DNA from: Buttiauxella gaviniae ATCC 51604 | GTDB lineage: Bacteria; Pseudomonadota; Gammaproteobacteria; Enterobacterales; Enterobacteriaceae | Assembly (NCBI RefSeq): GCF_001654835.1 | Contig: NZ_LXEP01000032.1 | Span: forward strand, 1 to 64,000 | Direction of reading: 5' to 3' | Length of the DNA: 64,000 nt | Part shown: positions 38,947 to 47,736 of the stretch, piece after piece | How positions within the stretch are numbered: the first letter of the stretch is position 1 | Layout: each line of letters opens with the position of its first letter | Program-made: the position numbers and the translations under genes | Notes under the pieces: model-generated | The model's database searches: none | The model's input: the letters and a program-made list of their open reading frames with translations, nothing else | Told to the model about the DNA's origin: nothing

Positions 38947-39708
38947 ATGGATAAGTTATTAATTGTTAACGCGGATGATTTTGGGCTGTGTAAGGCGCAA
39001 AACTACGGAATTATCGACGCATTCACCAACGGTGTAGTGACGTCTACCACCGCGATGGTTAACGCCGCAGGTATTGAACATGCTGTTGCACTCAGTGCAA
39101 AACATGCAGGTCTGGCTATTGGGATGCATTTTGTACTGACGTTGGGTCGACCATTATCTGCAATGCCAGGCCTGGTTGATGAAAAGGGCAAATTGGGTAA
39201 ATGGATTTGGCAGCGAGCGGAAGAAGACACTCTGCCATTTGCGGAAATTGAGCAAGAATTGGCGTGCCAGTTCGCGAGATTCATCGAATTATTTGGCCGC
39301 AAACCTACGCATCTCGACAGCCATCACCATGTACATATGATCCCGCAGATCTATCCGATAGTTGAAGCCTTTGCGAAAGAGCAGGGCGTGGCAATCCGTT
39401 TTGATTACGATGCTGCCATAGCTGGCGGGCTTGAGTGCCGGGGAGTAAAAACGGCGGAAGGTTTTGACAGTGGTTTTTATGGTGAGGCGATATCGGAAAC
39501 ATTATTCCTCGATACACTCGACCGCTCCATGGCGCGTGGTGAGCAATCGTTAGAAATAATGAGTCACCCTTCCTTTATTGATAACACCATTCTTAACAGC
39601 AAATATTGCTATCCGCGTCTTGCTGAACTGGATGTTTTGACTTCTGCGTCGTTAAAATATGCGATTGCGGAACGTGGTTATCGGTTGGGTTCGTTTGCGG
39701 ATTTATAA
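38947..39708 (+). CDS. chbG: Chitooligosaccharide deacetylase ChbG (YdjC family)
   Basis: 253-residue carbohydrate deacetylase. Metal ligands are seen in [12 protein letters not shown] (Asp11) and [11 protein letters not shown] (His pair near residue 125). It removes one acetyl group from chitobiose-6-phosphate, producing both the ChbF substrate and the inducer recognised by ChbR. GAGGCGAC precedes the start. Last gene of the operon, followed by a terminator. Confidence 0.95.
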   Translation: MDKLLIVNADDFGLCKAQNYGIIDAFTNGVVTSTTAMVNAAGIEHAVALSAKHAGLAIGMHFVLTLGRPLSAMPGLVDEKGKLGKWIWQRAEEDTLPFAEIEQELACQFARFIELFGRKPTHLDSHHHVHMIPQIYPIVEAFAKEQGVAIRFDYDAAIAGGLECRGVKTAEGFDSGFYGEAISETLFLDTLDRSMARGEQSLEIMSHPSFIDNTILNSKYCYPRLAELDVLTSASLKYAIAERGYRLGSFADL

Positions 39709-39788
39709 TCCGCATGAGTTCACTTTAATCTGGCGGGTGGCGTGCTGCGCTTACTCGTACAGCGAAAGATGTAGACAGTTGATCTTAG

Positions 39789-39813
39789 CCCGAACTTAGG
39801 TTCGGGTTTTTTT
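39789..39813 (+). terminator. Rho-independent terminator of the chb operon
   Basis: CCCGAAC TTAG GTTCGGG followed by a seven-base T-run, 80 bases after chbG. Confidence 0.9.
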
Positions 39814-39847
39814 ATGGACAAAGCGGTATCGGATGACAAATTATGGA

Positions 39848-39880
39848 CGAAAAAAAAGTCTGAACGTGAGTTCAGACTTT
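39848..39880 (-). terminator. Terminator associated with the tRNA-Ser remnant
   Basis: On the minus strand, AAGTCTGAAC TCAC GTTCAGACTT is followed by TTTTTT. It sits just downstream of the truncated tRNA 3' end, in the same place as the terminators of the two complete tRNA genes. Confidence 0.8.
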
Positions 39881-39881
39881 C

Positions 39882-39910
39882 TCTTTAAATATGGCGGTGA
39901 GAGAGGGGTT
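39882..39910 (-). pseudogene. tRNA-Ser 3'-end remnant
   Basis: 29 bases identical to the 3' end of the two complete tRNA-Ser(GGA) genes plus the adjoining flank (TCTTTAAATATGGCGGTGAG then AGAGGGGTT). Identity stops inside the T-arm. The following 115 bases to about 40025 do not resemble the rest of the tRNA. It may be a leftover of a third gene copy, or an attachment-site duplicate. Confidence 0.65.
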
Positions 39911-40031
39911 GACTGCGCTGCGCTTGCCCTACGGGCGTCATGGCTGCAAGCATCCCTGACGTCCAAATGCTGGCGCATTTGTCGAACCTCGGGTCGAGGG
40001 TTCTCGCCCATCTCTCCACGGGTTTCGGGCG

Positions 40032-40059
40032 AAAAAAAAGCCCGCATTTGCATGCGAGC
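40032..40059 (-). terminator. Terminator of tRNA-Ser copy 1
   Basis: Minus-strand stem GCTCGCAT GCAA ATGCGGGC followed by eight T. An identical copy follows the second tRNA at 40335-40362. Confidence 0.85.
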
Positions 40060-40072
40060 TCTTCTTTAAATA

Positions 40073-40160
40073 TGGCGGTGAGAGAGGGGTTCGAACCCTC
40101 GATACGTTGCCGTATACACACTTTCCAGGCGTGCTCCTTCAGCCACTCGGACACCTCACC
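40073..40160 (-). tRNA. serX: tRNA-Ser (anticodon GGA), copy 1
   Basis: 88-nt tRNA including encoded CCA. Acceptor GGTGAGG pairs with the 3' arm before discriminator G and CCA. The anticodon loop is CTGGAAA (GGA, reading UCC/UCU). A long variable arm (class II) and T-loop GGTTCGAACC follow. Location upstream of ghrA corresponds to serX of E. coli. It has its own promoter and terminator. Confidence 0.97.
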
Positions 40161-40201
40161 GTTTTGAATCTGTTGCCAATATCATGGGGCAACGGGGCGC
40201 T

Positions 40202-40230
40202 ACTATAGGGAGTAGACCGCATTCGGTCAA
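40202..40230 (-). promoter_or_regulatory. Promoter of tRNA-Ser copy 1
   Basis: Minus strand: TTGACC, 17-base spacer, TATAGT. The spacing is optimal for sigma-70, and the -10 lies about 42 bases before the tRNA. Confidence 0.85.
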
Positions 40231-40334
40231 GTTTAATCTTCTGTTTCTATACCGTTTGGTCAAGGCGTGAACGATACCTGGACTTTAAGTTAGCGTCATT
40301 CATTCGCGATATTAGCAGTGCCGAATTACGGGCG

Positions 40335-40362
40335 AAAAAAAAGCCCGCATTTGCATGCGAGC
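40335..40362 (-). terminator. Terminator of tRNA-Ser copy 2
   Basis: Same stem-loop and T-run as the copy 1 terminator, within the duplicated 141-base block. Confidence 0.85.
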
Positions 40363-40375
40363 TCTTCTTTAAATA

Positions 40376-40463
40376 TGGCGGTGAGAGAGGGGTTCGAACC
40401 CTCGATACGTTGCCGTATACACACTTTCCAGGCGTGCTCCTTCAGCCACTCGGACACCTCACC
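40376..40463 (-). tRNA. tRNA-Ser (anticodon GGA), copy 2
   Basis: Base-for-base the same as copy 1, as far as I can compare by eye, including CCA. The duplicated block runs from 40026-40166 to 40329-40469 and includes the terminator but not the promoter, which differs in sequence. Confidence 0.97.
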
Positions 40464-40497
40464 GTTTTGTTGTTCCCTGACATCTGGAACGGGCGCT

Positions 40498-40526
40498 AAT
40501 GTAGGGAAAAGAACGGTCTGCGTCAA
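40498..40526 (-). promoter_or_regulatory. Promoter of tRNA-Ser copy 2
   Basis: Minus strand: TTGACG, 17-base spacer, TACATT, with a GC-rich stretch just downstream (GCGCCCG), typical of stringent tRNA promoters. Confidence 0.8.
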
Positions 40527-40669
40527 TTCACTTTTGAGTAAATCTGGTGCGTTCAGCCAAACTTCAAGCAACTTGCTTCTTAAAACAGCATTACACGCTG
40601 ATTTTTTATTACATTCATCTCATGTATTGTTTAGGGCTGCGCGTAAGCCTAAGAATAAATGGAGAAAGC

Positions 40670-41611
40670 ATGGACATTATTTTTCATCACCCAACATTTA
40701 ATACGCAATTTTGGCTGGAAGGTATGCAGCAGCAACTTCCTGGAGCCACGGTTCGCCAATGGCATCCTGGTGATAACCAGCCTGCGGATTACGCCCTGGT
40801 GTGGCATCCCCCGGTGGAAATGCTCAGTGGGCGCGAGACGCTGAAAGGGGTATTTGCATTGGGAGCAGGTGTAGACTCCATTCTGAGTAAGCTTCAGGCT
40901 CATCCGGATATGCTGCCAGCAGGTGTTCCGCTATTTCGTCTGGAAGATACCGGTATGGCGCTGCAGATGCAGGAATACGCGGTGAGTCAGGTATTGCACT
41001 GGTTCCGTAGGTTCGATGATTATCAGGCATTAAAGCTGCAGTCAAAATGGCAGCCGCTGGATGATTATCGCCGTGAAGACTTCACTATCGGCCTGCTTGG
41101 TGCGGGTGTACTGGGTGGGAAAGTAGCAGAAAGCCTGGCGGCCTGGGGGTTCCCGGTGCGTTGCTGGAGCCGCAGCAAAAAAGAGTATCCGGGCGTAACC
41201 AGCTTCGCGGGCGCTGAACAATTGGGTGACTTCCTTAAAGGCACTCGTGTGTTGATTAACCTGCTGCCGAATACTCCGCAAACTGTGGGCATTATCAACA
41301 GCCAGTTGCTCAATCAACTAGCGGATGAGGCTTTCGTTATGAACCTTGCGCGTGGTGTGCATCTGGTTGAAAGTGATCTGCTCGCCGCTCTTGAGAGTGG
41401 AAAAGTGAAAGGGGCCATGCTCGATGTCTTCGCCAAAGAGCCACTTCCTGCGGAAAGCCCGCTATGGAAACACCCGCGAATTGCCATAACACCTCATCTG
41501 GCAGCCGTTACCCGTCCTCAGGAGGCAATGGAATATATTGCCAAAACGATTCGCCAGATTGAAAACGGTGAGTCGCCGAGTGGTCAGGTTTCATTGCATC
41601 ACGGTTATTAA
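40670..41611 (+). CDS. ghrA: Glyoxylate/hydroxypyruvate reductase A
   Basis: NADPH-dependent 2-hydroxyacid dehydrogenase of 313 residues (E. coli GhrA 312). Motifs: [14 protein letters not shown] and [12 protein letters not shown] at the N-terminal half; Rossmann [16 protein letters not shown] near residue 140; [14 protein letters not shown] near 225; catalytic His in [13 protein letters not shown] 40670 has GGAG upstream and aligns with E. coli; the reading from 40547 starts inside the tRNA promoter region. Confidence 0.95.
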   Translation: MDIIFHHPTFNTQFWLEGMQQQLPGATVRQWHPGDNQPADYALVWHPPVEMLSGRETLKGVFALGAGVDSILSKLQAHPDMLPAGVPLFRLEDTGMALQMQEYAVSQVLHWFRRFDDYQALKLQSKWQPLDDYRREDFTIGLLGAGVLGGKVAESLAAWGFPVRCWSRSKKEYPGVTSFAGAEQLGDFLKGTRVLINLLPNTPQTVGIINSQLLNQLADEAFVMNLARGVHLVESDLLAALESGKVKGAMLDVFAKEPLPAESPLWKHPRIAITPHLAAVTRPQEAMEYIAKTIRQIENGESPSGQVSLHHGY

Positions 41612-41692
41612 TGCACAGCCCGGCTTGAGCCGGGCTAAAAAACCACGGTGATAACTGCTATCCTTGCGAGAAAGACATATAAGGAGAGAGCC

Positions 41693-42430
41693 ATGTATCC
41701 CGTTGACCTGCATATGCACACCGTCGCCAGCACCCACGCCTATAGCACCCTTCATGACTACATTGCGATTGCTAAAAGCAAAGGTATCAAGTTGTTTGCT
41801 ATCACCGATCACGGCCCGGATATGGCTGACGCGCCTCACTACTGGCACTTTGTGAATATGCGCATTTGGCCGCGAGTGGTCGATGGTGTCGGTATTTTGC
41901 GTGGTATCGAATCTAATATAAAAAATACCGCTGGTGAAATTGACTGCACCGGGCCGATGTTAGACTCACTGGATCTGATTATTGCTGGTTTCCATGAGCC
42001 TGTTTTCCCGCCTCAGGATAGTGCTACTCACACCGAAGCGATGATTGCTGCAATGGCGAGTGGCAATGTCCACATCATTAGCCACCCCGGCAACCCGAAA
42101 TTCCCGGTCGATATTCCTGCTATAGCGCAGGCGGCAGCAAAATATAATGTCGCGCTGGAGCTCAATAACTCCTCATTTACTCATTCACGTAAGGGCAGCG
42201 GCCCGAACTGCCGTGCGATTGCTGCCGCAGTGCGTGATGCCGGTGGTTGGTTATCGTTGGGTTCAGATTCCCACACTGCCTTTACCCTTGGGGATTTTGA
42301 TGAGTGTCGCAAAATTCTGGACGAAGTTGAGTTCCCGGAAGATCGTATTCTGAATGTTTCAGTCGCCCGTATGCTTGGCTTCCTCGAAGCTCGCGGTATG
42401 GCGCCAATCGAAGAGTTCGCCACACTTTAA
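41693..42430 (+). CDS. ycdX: PHP-domain phosphatase YcdX
   Basis: Zinc-dependent PHP-superfamily phosphoesterase of 245 residues, the same as E. coli. Metal ligands: [10 protein letters not shown] (His7, His9), [26 protein letters not shown] and GSDSHTAF. It belongs to the cluster ghrA-ycdX-ycdY; in E. coli YcdX has been linked to swarming and its activity is raised by YcdY. AAGGAGAG lies upstream of ATG 41693. Confidence 0.95.
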   Translation: MYPVDLHMHTVASTHAYSTLHDYIAIAKSKGIKLFAITDHGPDMADAPHYWHFVNMRIWPRVVDGVGILRGIESNIKNTAGEIDCTGPMLDSLDLIIAGFHEPVFPPQDSATHTEAMIAAMASGNVHIISHPGNPKFPVDIPAIAQAAAKYNVALELNNSSFTHSRKGSGPNCRAIAAAVRDAGGWLSLGSDSHTAFTLGDFDECRKILDEVEFPEDRILNVSVARMLGFLEARGMAPIEEFATL

Positions 42431-42466
42431 TTTCTGTTTTTAATCTCTACTAAATGGATCGTTAGC

Positions 42467-43021
42467 ATGAATGAGTTTTCAATTATTTGCCGCATTTTAG
42501 GATCACTTTATTATCGTCAGCCTCAGGATCCGCTTCTGGTTCCGTTGTTGACGATGATCCGCGAAGGCAAACTAGCAGAGCACTGGCCGCTGGAGCAAGA
42601 TGAGTTACTGACTCGTCTGCAACAGAGCTGCGATCCTCAACAGCTGGCTGCTGATTACAATGCGCTGTTTGTTGGTGAAGAGTGTAGTGTGCCGCCTTAT
42701 CGCTCAGTATGGGAAGCTGGCAGTAATGAGGGTGATGTGCGCGAGTTTCTAAAACAGCGCGGCATGCCGCTTGCCGAAACACCTGCCGATCATTTTGGTA
42801 CTTTGTTGCTGGCAGCCTCCTGGCTTGAAGACCAGTCACAGGAAGATGAGTTTGAAGCGCAAGTTCGCTTGTTTGATGACTATCTGATGCCGTGGGCTGG
42901 CACTTTCCTTGGCAAAGTCGAAGCGCATTCTACAACGCCGTTTTACCGCACACTGGCGTTAATTAGCCGTGAAGCCATTCAGGCAATGCGCGATGAACTT
43001 GAAGAATCCGACGATGAGTAA
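42467..43021 (+). CDS. ycdY: TorD-like chaperone YcdY
   Basis: 184-residue, all-helical cytoplasmic protein of the TorD/DmsD redox-enzyme maturation family (EECSVPPYRSVWEAGSN near residue 77, PADHFGTLLLAASWLED near 107). In E. coli it acts on its neighbour YcdX, helping metal loading. It begins 36 bases after the ycdX stop. Very acidic tail (ELEESDDE). Confidence 0.93.
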   Translation: MNEFSIICRILGSLYYRQPQDPLLVPLLTMIREGKLAEHWPLEQDELLTRLQQSCDPQQLAADYNALFVGEECSVPPYRSVWEAGSNEGDVREFLKQRGMPLAETPADHFGTLLLAASWLEDQSQEDEFEAQVRLFDDYLMPWAGTFLGKVEAHSTTPFYRTLALISREAIQAMRDELEESDDE

Positions 43022-43123
43022 TGTGATTTAAATCACATATAAAGTGCAACTTGGATTTTTAGTTTACAAAAAATGTGCGGCAGATCGTGGTCGAACTATA
43101 AGGCTCTGCTATGATGTGCCGCT

Positions 43124-43603
43124 ATGAACATACTTATCTCTCTTGCATTGACCACCGGTATTCTCTCTGGCCTCTGGGGTTGGGTTGCGGTGAGTCTTGG
43201 TTTAATCAGTTGGGCAGGCTTCCTTGGTTGCACCGCATATTTTGCGTGTCCGCAAGGCGGTATCAAAGGTCTTTTCATTTCTGCATGCACATTATGTAGC
43301 GGCGTATTATGGGCTCAGGTCATCATTCACGGTAGCGCGGTAGCGCCTCACCTGGAGATTTTGGGCTACATGGTTACGGGTGTTGTGGCATTCCTGATGT
43401 GTATTCAGGCCAGGCATATATTGCTCTCGTTTGTGCCGGGCACATTTATTGGTGCTTGCGCGACCTTTGCAAACCAGGGTGAATGGCGGATTGTCGTGCC
43501 TTCTTTATTGCTCGGTCTGGTGTTTGGTTTTGCGATGAAAAATAGCGGACTGTGGCTTGCAGCACGGAAAACGAAGTCTGAATCTCAAGTGATAGCCGAA
43601 TAA
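43124..43603 (+). CDS. ycdZ: DUF1097 inner-membrane protein YcdZ
   Basis: 159-residue hydrophobic protein with about five membrane helices (ISLALTTGILSGLWGWVAVSL at the start). Same place and size class as E. coli YcdZ (DUF1097). Function unknown. It converges on csgG across a shared terminator. Confidence 0.9.
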   Translation: MNILISLALTTGILSGLWGWVAVSLGLISWAGFLGCTAYFACPQGGIKGLFISACTLCSGVLWAQVIIHGSAVAPHLEILGYMVTGVVAFLMCIQARHILLSFVPGTFIGACATFANQGEWRIVVPSLLLGLVFGFAMKNSGLWLAARKTKSESQVIAE

Positions 43604-43605
43604 AT

Positions 43606-43635
43606 AAAAAAAACCAGCCGAGGCTGGTTTTTTAT
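43606..43635. terminator. Bidirectional terminator between ycdZ and csgG
   Basis: Stem AAACCAGCC/GGCTGGTTT with loop GA, flanked by A-run and T-run, so it works in both directions for the convergent genes. Confidence 0.9.
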
Positions 43636-43648
43636 TATCTGTTGATCA

Positions 43649-44482
43649 TCAAGATTCAGGAGGGACGGACATCTCTCTGTATTTAGCCAGTATCGGATTG
43701 TTAATATCTTTTGGATTTTCTAAATCCCACAAGCCGCGATTAATACCATCATTAACCAGATAAATAACCCCTGTTTCTATTGCTGACATCAGACACATCA
43801 TTACAGGTTCATTGGTGGTGTAGCCGATTTCACCTTCCAGTAATCGTTGATAATCAACGAAACGGAATACCCCGGCCTGAACTTCATAAGACAAAATTGT
43901 TTTGCTGGTATTGACCGATGACAATACTTCACCGGTACTAACATTTACTACTCGTAAGTTCACTGCTATTTGATCAAGCTGATATTGTGTCTCGCCACCG
44001 ATACCAAAGTAGCGTGCACCAACACCGCCCGATTTCACGTTGCTTTCATAACCGATAATTGAACCTTCAACCATCACGTTTGCCGCTATTAGAGAATCTA
44101 GTGGTCTACGGTTGTTCTCTGCAACGGTGCCATTTTCCTGTGCTGCACGAATGATCTTACGTTCGTTTAACAGGTTTTGCAGGCCCTGACGTTCCAATGG
44201 AACAAACCAGCGTGAATCTTTTAAAGCAGTAACCAACATAGAGGTTGCGCTCTGTGGTACCGCGGTTGAGAAGTTACTTGCAGGATAGGGTTTAAATTGC
44301 CCTGTTTCATCCTGAATATTATAAACCGAGACAAACAGCTTACCTTTTGTCGGTGGTAAGTGGGTTAAGTCACGGTAACTTTGTGCCCGAGGCAAAAGTG
44401 TAGGTTTCGCAGCTTCTTTAGGTGGTGCGGTTAAACAACCACTTAATAAACACACTGCTACGATGAGAAGTAAGCGCTGCAT
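43649..44482 (-). CDS. csgG: Curli secretion channel lipoprotein CsgG
   Basis: 277-residue outer-membrane lipoprotein, lipobox LLSGC (Cys at 16), forming the nonameric curli export pore. Conserved ARSYRDLTHLPPTKGK-type start of the mature part and constriction-loop region containing NFSTAVPQSAT near residue 70. Last gene of csgDEFG. Confidence 0.96.
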   Translation of the reverse strand: MQRLLLIVAVCLLSGCLTAPPKEAAKPTLLPRAQSYRDLTHLPPTKGKLFVSVYNIQDETGQFKPYPASNFSTAVPQSATSMLVTALKDSRWFVPLERQGLQNLLNERKIIRAAQENGTVAENNRRPLDSLIAANVMVEGSIIGYESNVKSGGVGARYFGIGGETQYQLDQIAVNLRVVNVSTGEVLSSVNTSKTILSYEVQAGVFRFVDYQRLLEGEIGYTTNEPVMMCLMSAIETGVIYLVNDGINRGLWDLENPKDINNPILAKYREMSVPPES

Positions 44483-44522
44483 AATGTTTATCCTTAAATA
44501 CTTTTTTGTCGTTTAATGCCCA

Positions 44523-44936
44523 CTAAAAATTAGTAGCGTTGTTTTGTAATCCTGAAACATCAATTGTTGAAACCTGGCCAGTTTTACGGTCAGTGACGTT
44601 AAGTCGTAACTGCCCATCAACGTTAGCAATATCTACGATAAAGTCGTTTGTGACCATCCTGCCCGGTTTCCCGGTATTTATATTGGTCAATAGCCCACCG
44701 AGCAGTTGCGACTGAATAGCGGAAGTAAAACTATCCAGTGCGGAAGGCGCGGTATAACCAAAATCACTTGAGCTAGGGTCTTTATAGGAATTCTGAGCCT
44801 GTGCCTCATTAAGTAAAAAGGACCCATTATTGGGGTTACCACCAAAATTAGGGTTTATAAACTGAAAAGTCATATTTCCTCCCCAGGACAAAGGGGATAT
44901 CAGCAGTAAAGATAAAACTGCATGAGTGATACGCAT
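44523..44936 (-). CDS. csgF: Curli assembly protein CsgF
   Basis: 137-residue exported protein (signal peptide [14 protein letters not shown]). The mature N terminus [19 protein letters not shown] is the segment that plugs the CsgG pore; the rest presents CsgB at the cell surface for nucleation. It lies nine bases after csgE. Confidence 0.95.
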   Translation of the reverse strand: MRITHAVLSLLLISPLSWGGNMTFQFINPNFGGNPNNGSFLLNEAQAQNSYKDPSSSDFGYTAPSALDSFTSAIQSQLLGGLLTNINTGKPGRMVTNDFIVDIANVDGQLRLNVTDRKTGQVSTIDVSGLQNNATNF

Positions 44937-44945
44937 GACAGCCTC

Positions 44946-45335
44946 CTAAAATTCGTCGCTGGTTAAATCACCGGTACTCAATAATGCTTTATCAATTTGC
45001 CGGCGTTTAATTGCTTCATCAGTCTGGATTAATGCAATAGTGACATTTCGGTCAAAATCACGTTTTGAGGGGAATAAAAAAGCCTGGTAGATGACATCCT
45101 GATCAACAGTAATGGTTATCCAGCTTCCCCAACGGGCACTGGGCCGCTCATTTATCGTTAAGTTTCCGGTAAAACTGCTTTCCCACTTGTCACTAAAGGC
45201 ACGATAAAACTCATGCCCTACAGATGAAACGGTGTGATCCGTCAACAATCCAGGAACTTCCACTTCTACGGCGCGAGCACCCCCGGAGGCGCAGACTAAT
45301 ACTGACGCCAGCAGTAAAGCAGCTTGTAATTTCAT
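44946..45335 (-). CDS. csgE: Curli secretion specificity factor CsgE
   Basis: 129-residue periplasmic protein (signal peptide [18 protein letters not shown]) that caps CsgG and directs CsgA into it. Typical [18 protein letters not shown] and [20 protein letters not shown] motifs. It starts four bases after the csgD stop. Confidence 0.95.
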   Translation of the reverse strand: MKLQAALLLASVLVCASGGARAVEVEVPGLLTDHTVSSVGHEFYRAFSDKWESSFTGNLTINERPSARWGSWITITVDQDVIYQAFLFPSKRDFDRNVTIALIQTDEAIKRRQIDKALLSTGDLTSDEF

Positions 45336-45339
45336 CGCC

Positions 45340-46005
45340 TTATCGCCTGAGATTATCGTTTGCCCAGGAAACCGCCTGAGTGCGATTTTTTACGGATATC
45401 TTTTTGAAAAGGTTATAGAGATGTGTTTTGACCGTATTTTCACTTATAAATAGCGACTGAGCGATTTCGATATTCGAGGCACCAATACGCAATTTATTAA
45501 GTATTTCCTTTTCACGGTGAGTCAGAAGGGAGGACTCAACATTATTGAAGCGATAATTCCCTGAGTGATTAATAAGATAGCTGGCTAACTTTTGCGAGAA
45601 GTAGCATTCCCCATCCATTACACCACGGATACCTTCTACCACGCGCGGTTCTTCCTCTGACATATAAAATACGCCATTAATATGTGGCCAGTTTTCTATG
45701 TCTCGGAATTGATACTCTTCAGGAGTGTTTAATAACAACAACTTAATGCTGTTATGTTTACGACTTAAGTTATCTTGCCAATAGTTAATCAGCTTTTTAT
45801 CAGCCTCTACCATATCGAAAAGGACCACAACATTTCCAGCGACATCTTCAAGAGAGCGTTGAATATTATGAAGTTTCCCATTTATAGATAGTGAGGATTT
45901 TAAATGCTGTAATAACGCAGTAGCTTGTAGCGAGGGTTTTGTGATCAACAATAAACTTTGAGCACTTAACGCCTGACTATTTATTGTATGGACTTCATTA
46001 AACAT
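45340..46005 (-). CDS. csgD: Biofilm master regulator CsgD
   Basis: LuxR/FixJ-family regulator of 221 residues (E. coli 216). The N-terminal receiver-like domain lacks the full phosphorylation pocket, and a LuxR helix-turn-helix ends the protein ([36 protein letters not shown] stretch). The extra five residues lie after the first eight, NSQALSAQS, where E. coli has a shorter loop. It activates csgBAC and cellulose or other matrix genes. ATG 46005 has GGAG upstream; the reading from 46035 is rejected. Confidence 0.95.
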   Translation of the reverse strand: MFNEVHTINSQALSAQSLLLITKPSLQATALLQHLKSSLSINGKLHNIQRSLEDVAGNVVVLFDMVEADKKLINYWQDNLSRKHNSIKLLLLNTPEEYQFRDIENWPHINGVFYMSEEEPRVVEGIRGVMDGECYFSQKLASYLINHSGNYRFNNVESSLLTHREKEILNKLRIGASNIEIAQSLFISENTVKTHLYNLFKKISVKNRTQAVSWANDNLRR

Positions 46006-46785
46006 GATGAAACTCCGTCCGAGTTTGCGCATCAATCAGCTGAATTAACAGAAAGTTAATTCACCAGAGGTACTGATAGGTGCTGCAGTGCTGTGTTTGA
46101 AATTAATATAACACTGTCAAATATCGTTAAGTTACGATCTGACTTAATGTGTTAAACAAAATGTTACTGCTGATTTCAATCTAGCGGTTACTAATCTTAA
46201 AGCAAGTGTTAAAGCTGTTACAAAATGTAACTGTAGATATTTAAATGTTTCTGCTTGATATTTTTTCTATTTAGTTTTAGCACTAAAGTTGTACATAACT
46301 TATAAATTGCATAGTTTTAAAAATCATACAAATAACTTTATTTAGTTGATTTATATGGATTATTTATTTTTTTCTTTATGCGTTTTGCAACTTAACATAT
46401 GTAAATTGTTGGCATTACATTCGCAGTTGTTAGCAGTCTTAAGAAAACTCATCACCGTGACATGGGTACGCTAAAAATTGCCAAATAGCAGTCTTTCAAA
46501 CCAACCAGACGACAAATCCATGCTTGATAAATGTGATGAATTTAAAAAACATACGCCAATTAAAATAATCGTTTTTGAACCCTTTGTTGTATTTGGGTTT
46601 TTTTATTCCACTAATACTTTGTAATGAGTGGAAATATAAAAATACAACATGCGGGTGAGATATTTTAAATGTTTCGACGGACATACTCATTTCCGTAACG
46701 CAGAGATAACATTTCTTCTCAACGTTAACGGCAAGTGTGATGAGTGAGTTTTATTAGTAGAAGTATTTAGACCCAGGGTGACAAC
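46006..46785. other. csgD-csgB divergent control region
   Basis: 780-base AT-rich gap, similar in size to the long csgD/csgB spacer of E. coli, which is the binding area for many regulators (OmpR, H-NS, IHF, RcsB and others). Apart from the CsgD box at 46652-46662, I could not place individual sites reliably. A minus-strand 64-codon ORF here (46496-46690) is not supported. Confidence 0.6.
46652..46662 (+). promoter_or_regulatory. CsgD-binding box upstream of csgB
   Basis: CGGGTGAGATA matches the reported CsgD motif CGGGKGAGNKA at every position and lies 124 bases before the csgB start, consistent with activation of csgBA. Confidence 0.65.
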
Positions 46786-47241
46786 ATGAAGAACAGATCG
46801 TTACTTGTGATGTTAGCATTGTTGGGAGCGCCTGGTTATGTTCTTGCAAATAATCCCGATCTTGCCAGATCAGAATATAACTTTGCGATGAACGAATTAA
46901 GTCGAACATCGCTAAATCAGGCAGCAATTATTGGTCAGGCTGGCAACTACAATAATGTCAACGTTGACCAGCATGGAAGCAAGCAATTAGCACTGGTCTC
47001 TCAGACAGGTTCTTCTAACAGAGCTAATGTTGAACAATCAGGGAGTTATAATCTTGCTTATATCTCACAAGTTGGCAGTGCCAACGATGCGAATATTGAG
47101 CAAACAACTTCGGGTAATACTGCTTTAATTAAACAGATAGGCTCTGGTAATAAAGCAAATATTATCCAAACGGGTACTGGTTATACCGCAGTTGTAGTGC
47201 AAGTAAGGTCACAAATGGCAGTCCGTGTTGTCCAAAGATAA
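46786..47241 (+). CDS. csgB: Curlin minor subunit and nucleator CsgB
   Basis: 151 residues as in E. coli, with signal peptide (LVMLALLGAPGYVLA). Five amyloid repeats of the form AxIGQAGxxN..V.VDQ: AAIIGQAGNYNNVNVDQ, ALVSQTGSSNRANVEQ, AYISQVGSANDANIEQ, ALIKQIGSGNKANIIQ, and a divergent basic last repeat (VVVQVRSQMAVRVVQR) that anchors the nucleator to the surface. AGGGTGAC precedes the start. Confidence 0.96.
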   Translation: MKNRSLLVMLALLGAPGYVLANNPDLARSEYNFAMNELSRTSLNQAAIIGQAGNYNNVNVDQHGSKQLALVSQTGSSNRANVEQSGSYNLAYISQVGSANDANIEQTTSGNTALIKQIGSGNKANIIQTGTGYTAVVVQVRSQMAVRVVQR

Positions 47242-47289
47242 TACACTAGCTATTTGGGCTTAAATTATCAATCCGATGGGAGTTTCACC

Positions 47290-47673
47290 ATGAACTTTAT
47301 TAAAGTAGCAGCAATCGCAGCAGCATTGGTGGTTTCGGGAAGTGCACTGGCTGGTCAAATCTATCAGGGCGGACATGGTAGTAGTGGTGGCTATGGTAAT
47401 TATGGCGATACCAATCAAGGTCTAACTGTTACTCAACTTGGTAATTTTAACGGCGCTAACGTTAACCAAAGTTCAAAATCCAGCAGCCTTGATCTACTGC
47501 AAAGCGGTAATAATAACCAGGCTAATCTTGTTCAGGCAAGTACTCGTGCCGACCTGGATGTTAAACAATTCGGCAACTTTAACGGTGCCAATGTGACACA
47601 AGCTACAACTGGCGCTTCGGCAGCTGTAACTCAGTCTGGCTGGGGTAATCAGGCCAATGTCTATCAGCACTAA
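47290..47673 (+). CDS. csgA: Curlin major subunit CsgA (four-repeat form)
   Basis: 127-residue secreted amyloid subunit with signal peptide ending SGSALA/GQIYQG. A Gly-rich N-terminal segment is followed by only four curlin repeats: LTVTQLGNFNGANVNQ, LDLLQSGNNNQANLVQ, LDVKQFGNFNGANVTQ and AAVTQSGWGNQANVYQ. E. coli CsgA has 151 residues and five repeats. By alignment of repeat features, the first (R1) is missing here. Repeats 1/3 and 2/4 resemble each other. ATG 47290 aligns with the family start; the reading from 47254 adds non-signal residues. Confidence 0.93.
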   Translation: MNFIKVAAIAAALVVSGSALAGQIYQGGHGSSGGYGNYGDTNQGLTVTQLGNFNGANVNQSSKSSSLDLLQSGNNNQANLVQASTRADLDVKQFGNFNGANVTQATTGASAAVTQSGWGNQANVYQH

Positions 47674-47694
47674 TTGCTAAACTAGACAAAAAAA

Positions 47695-47725
47695 GAACAG
47701 GGCCTTGATGCCCTGTTCTTTTTAT
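47695..47725 (+). terminator. Terminator between csgA and csgC
   Basis: Stem GAACAGGG/CCCTGTTC followed by TTTTTATT, 21 bases after csgA. It would reduce csgC relative to csgBA. Confidence 0.88.
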
Positions 47726-47736
47726 TGGGGGAAACC

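Noticed and set aside
39900-40026. A further degenerate tRNA in the segment after the tRNA-Ser remnant
   Set aside because: A short dyad (CGAACCTCGGGTCGAGGGTTC) resembles a T-arm, but no acceptor or anticodon arm can be built around it.
39885-40154. Minus-strand 89-codon ORF beginning MSEWLKEHAW
   Set aside because: It is read through the tRNA-Ser gene; the start of the translation is tRNA sequence, a frequent false gene call. The same applies to 40326-40571 and to the plus-strand ORFs at 39940 and 40318.
46496-46690. Minus-strand 64-codon ORF in the csgD-csgB spacer
   Set aside because: It overlaps the CsgD box and the csgB promoter area, has no recognisable domain, and its AT-rich composition explains the open frame.
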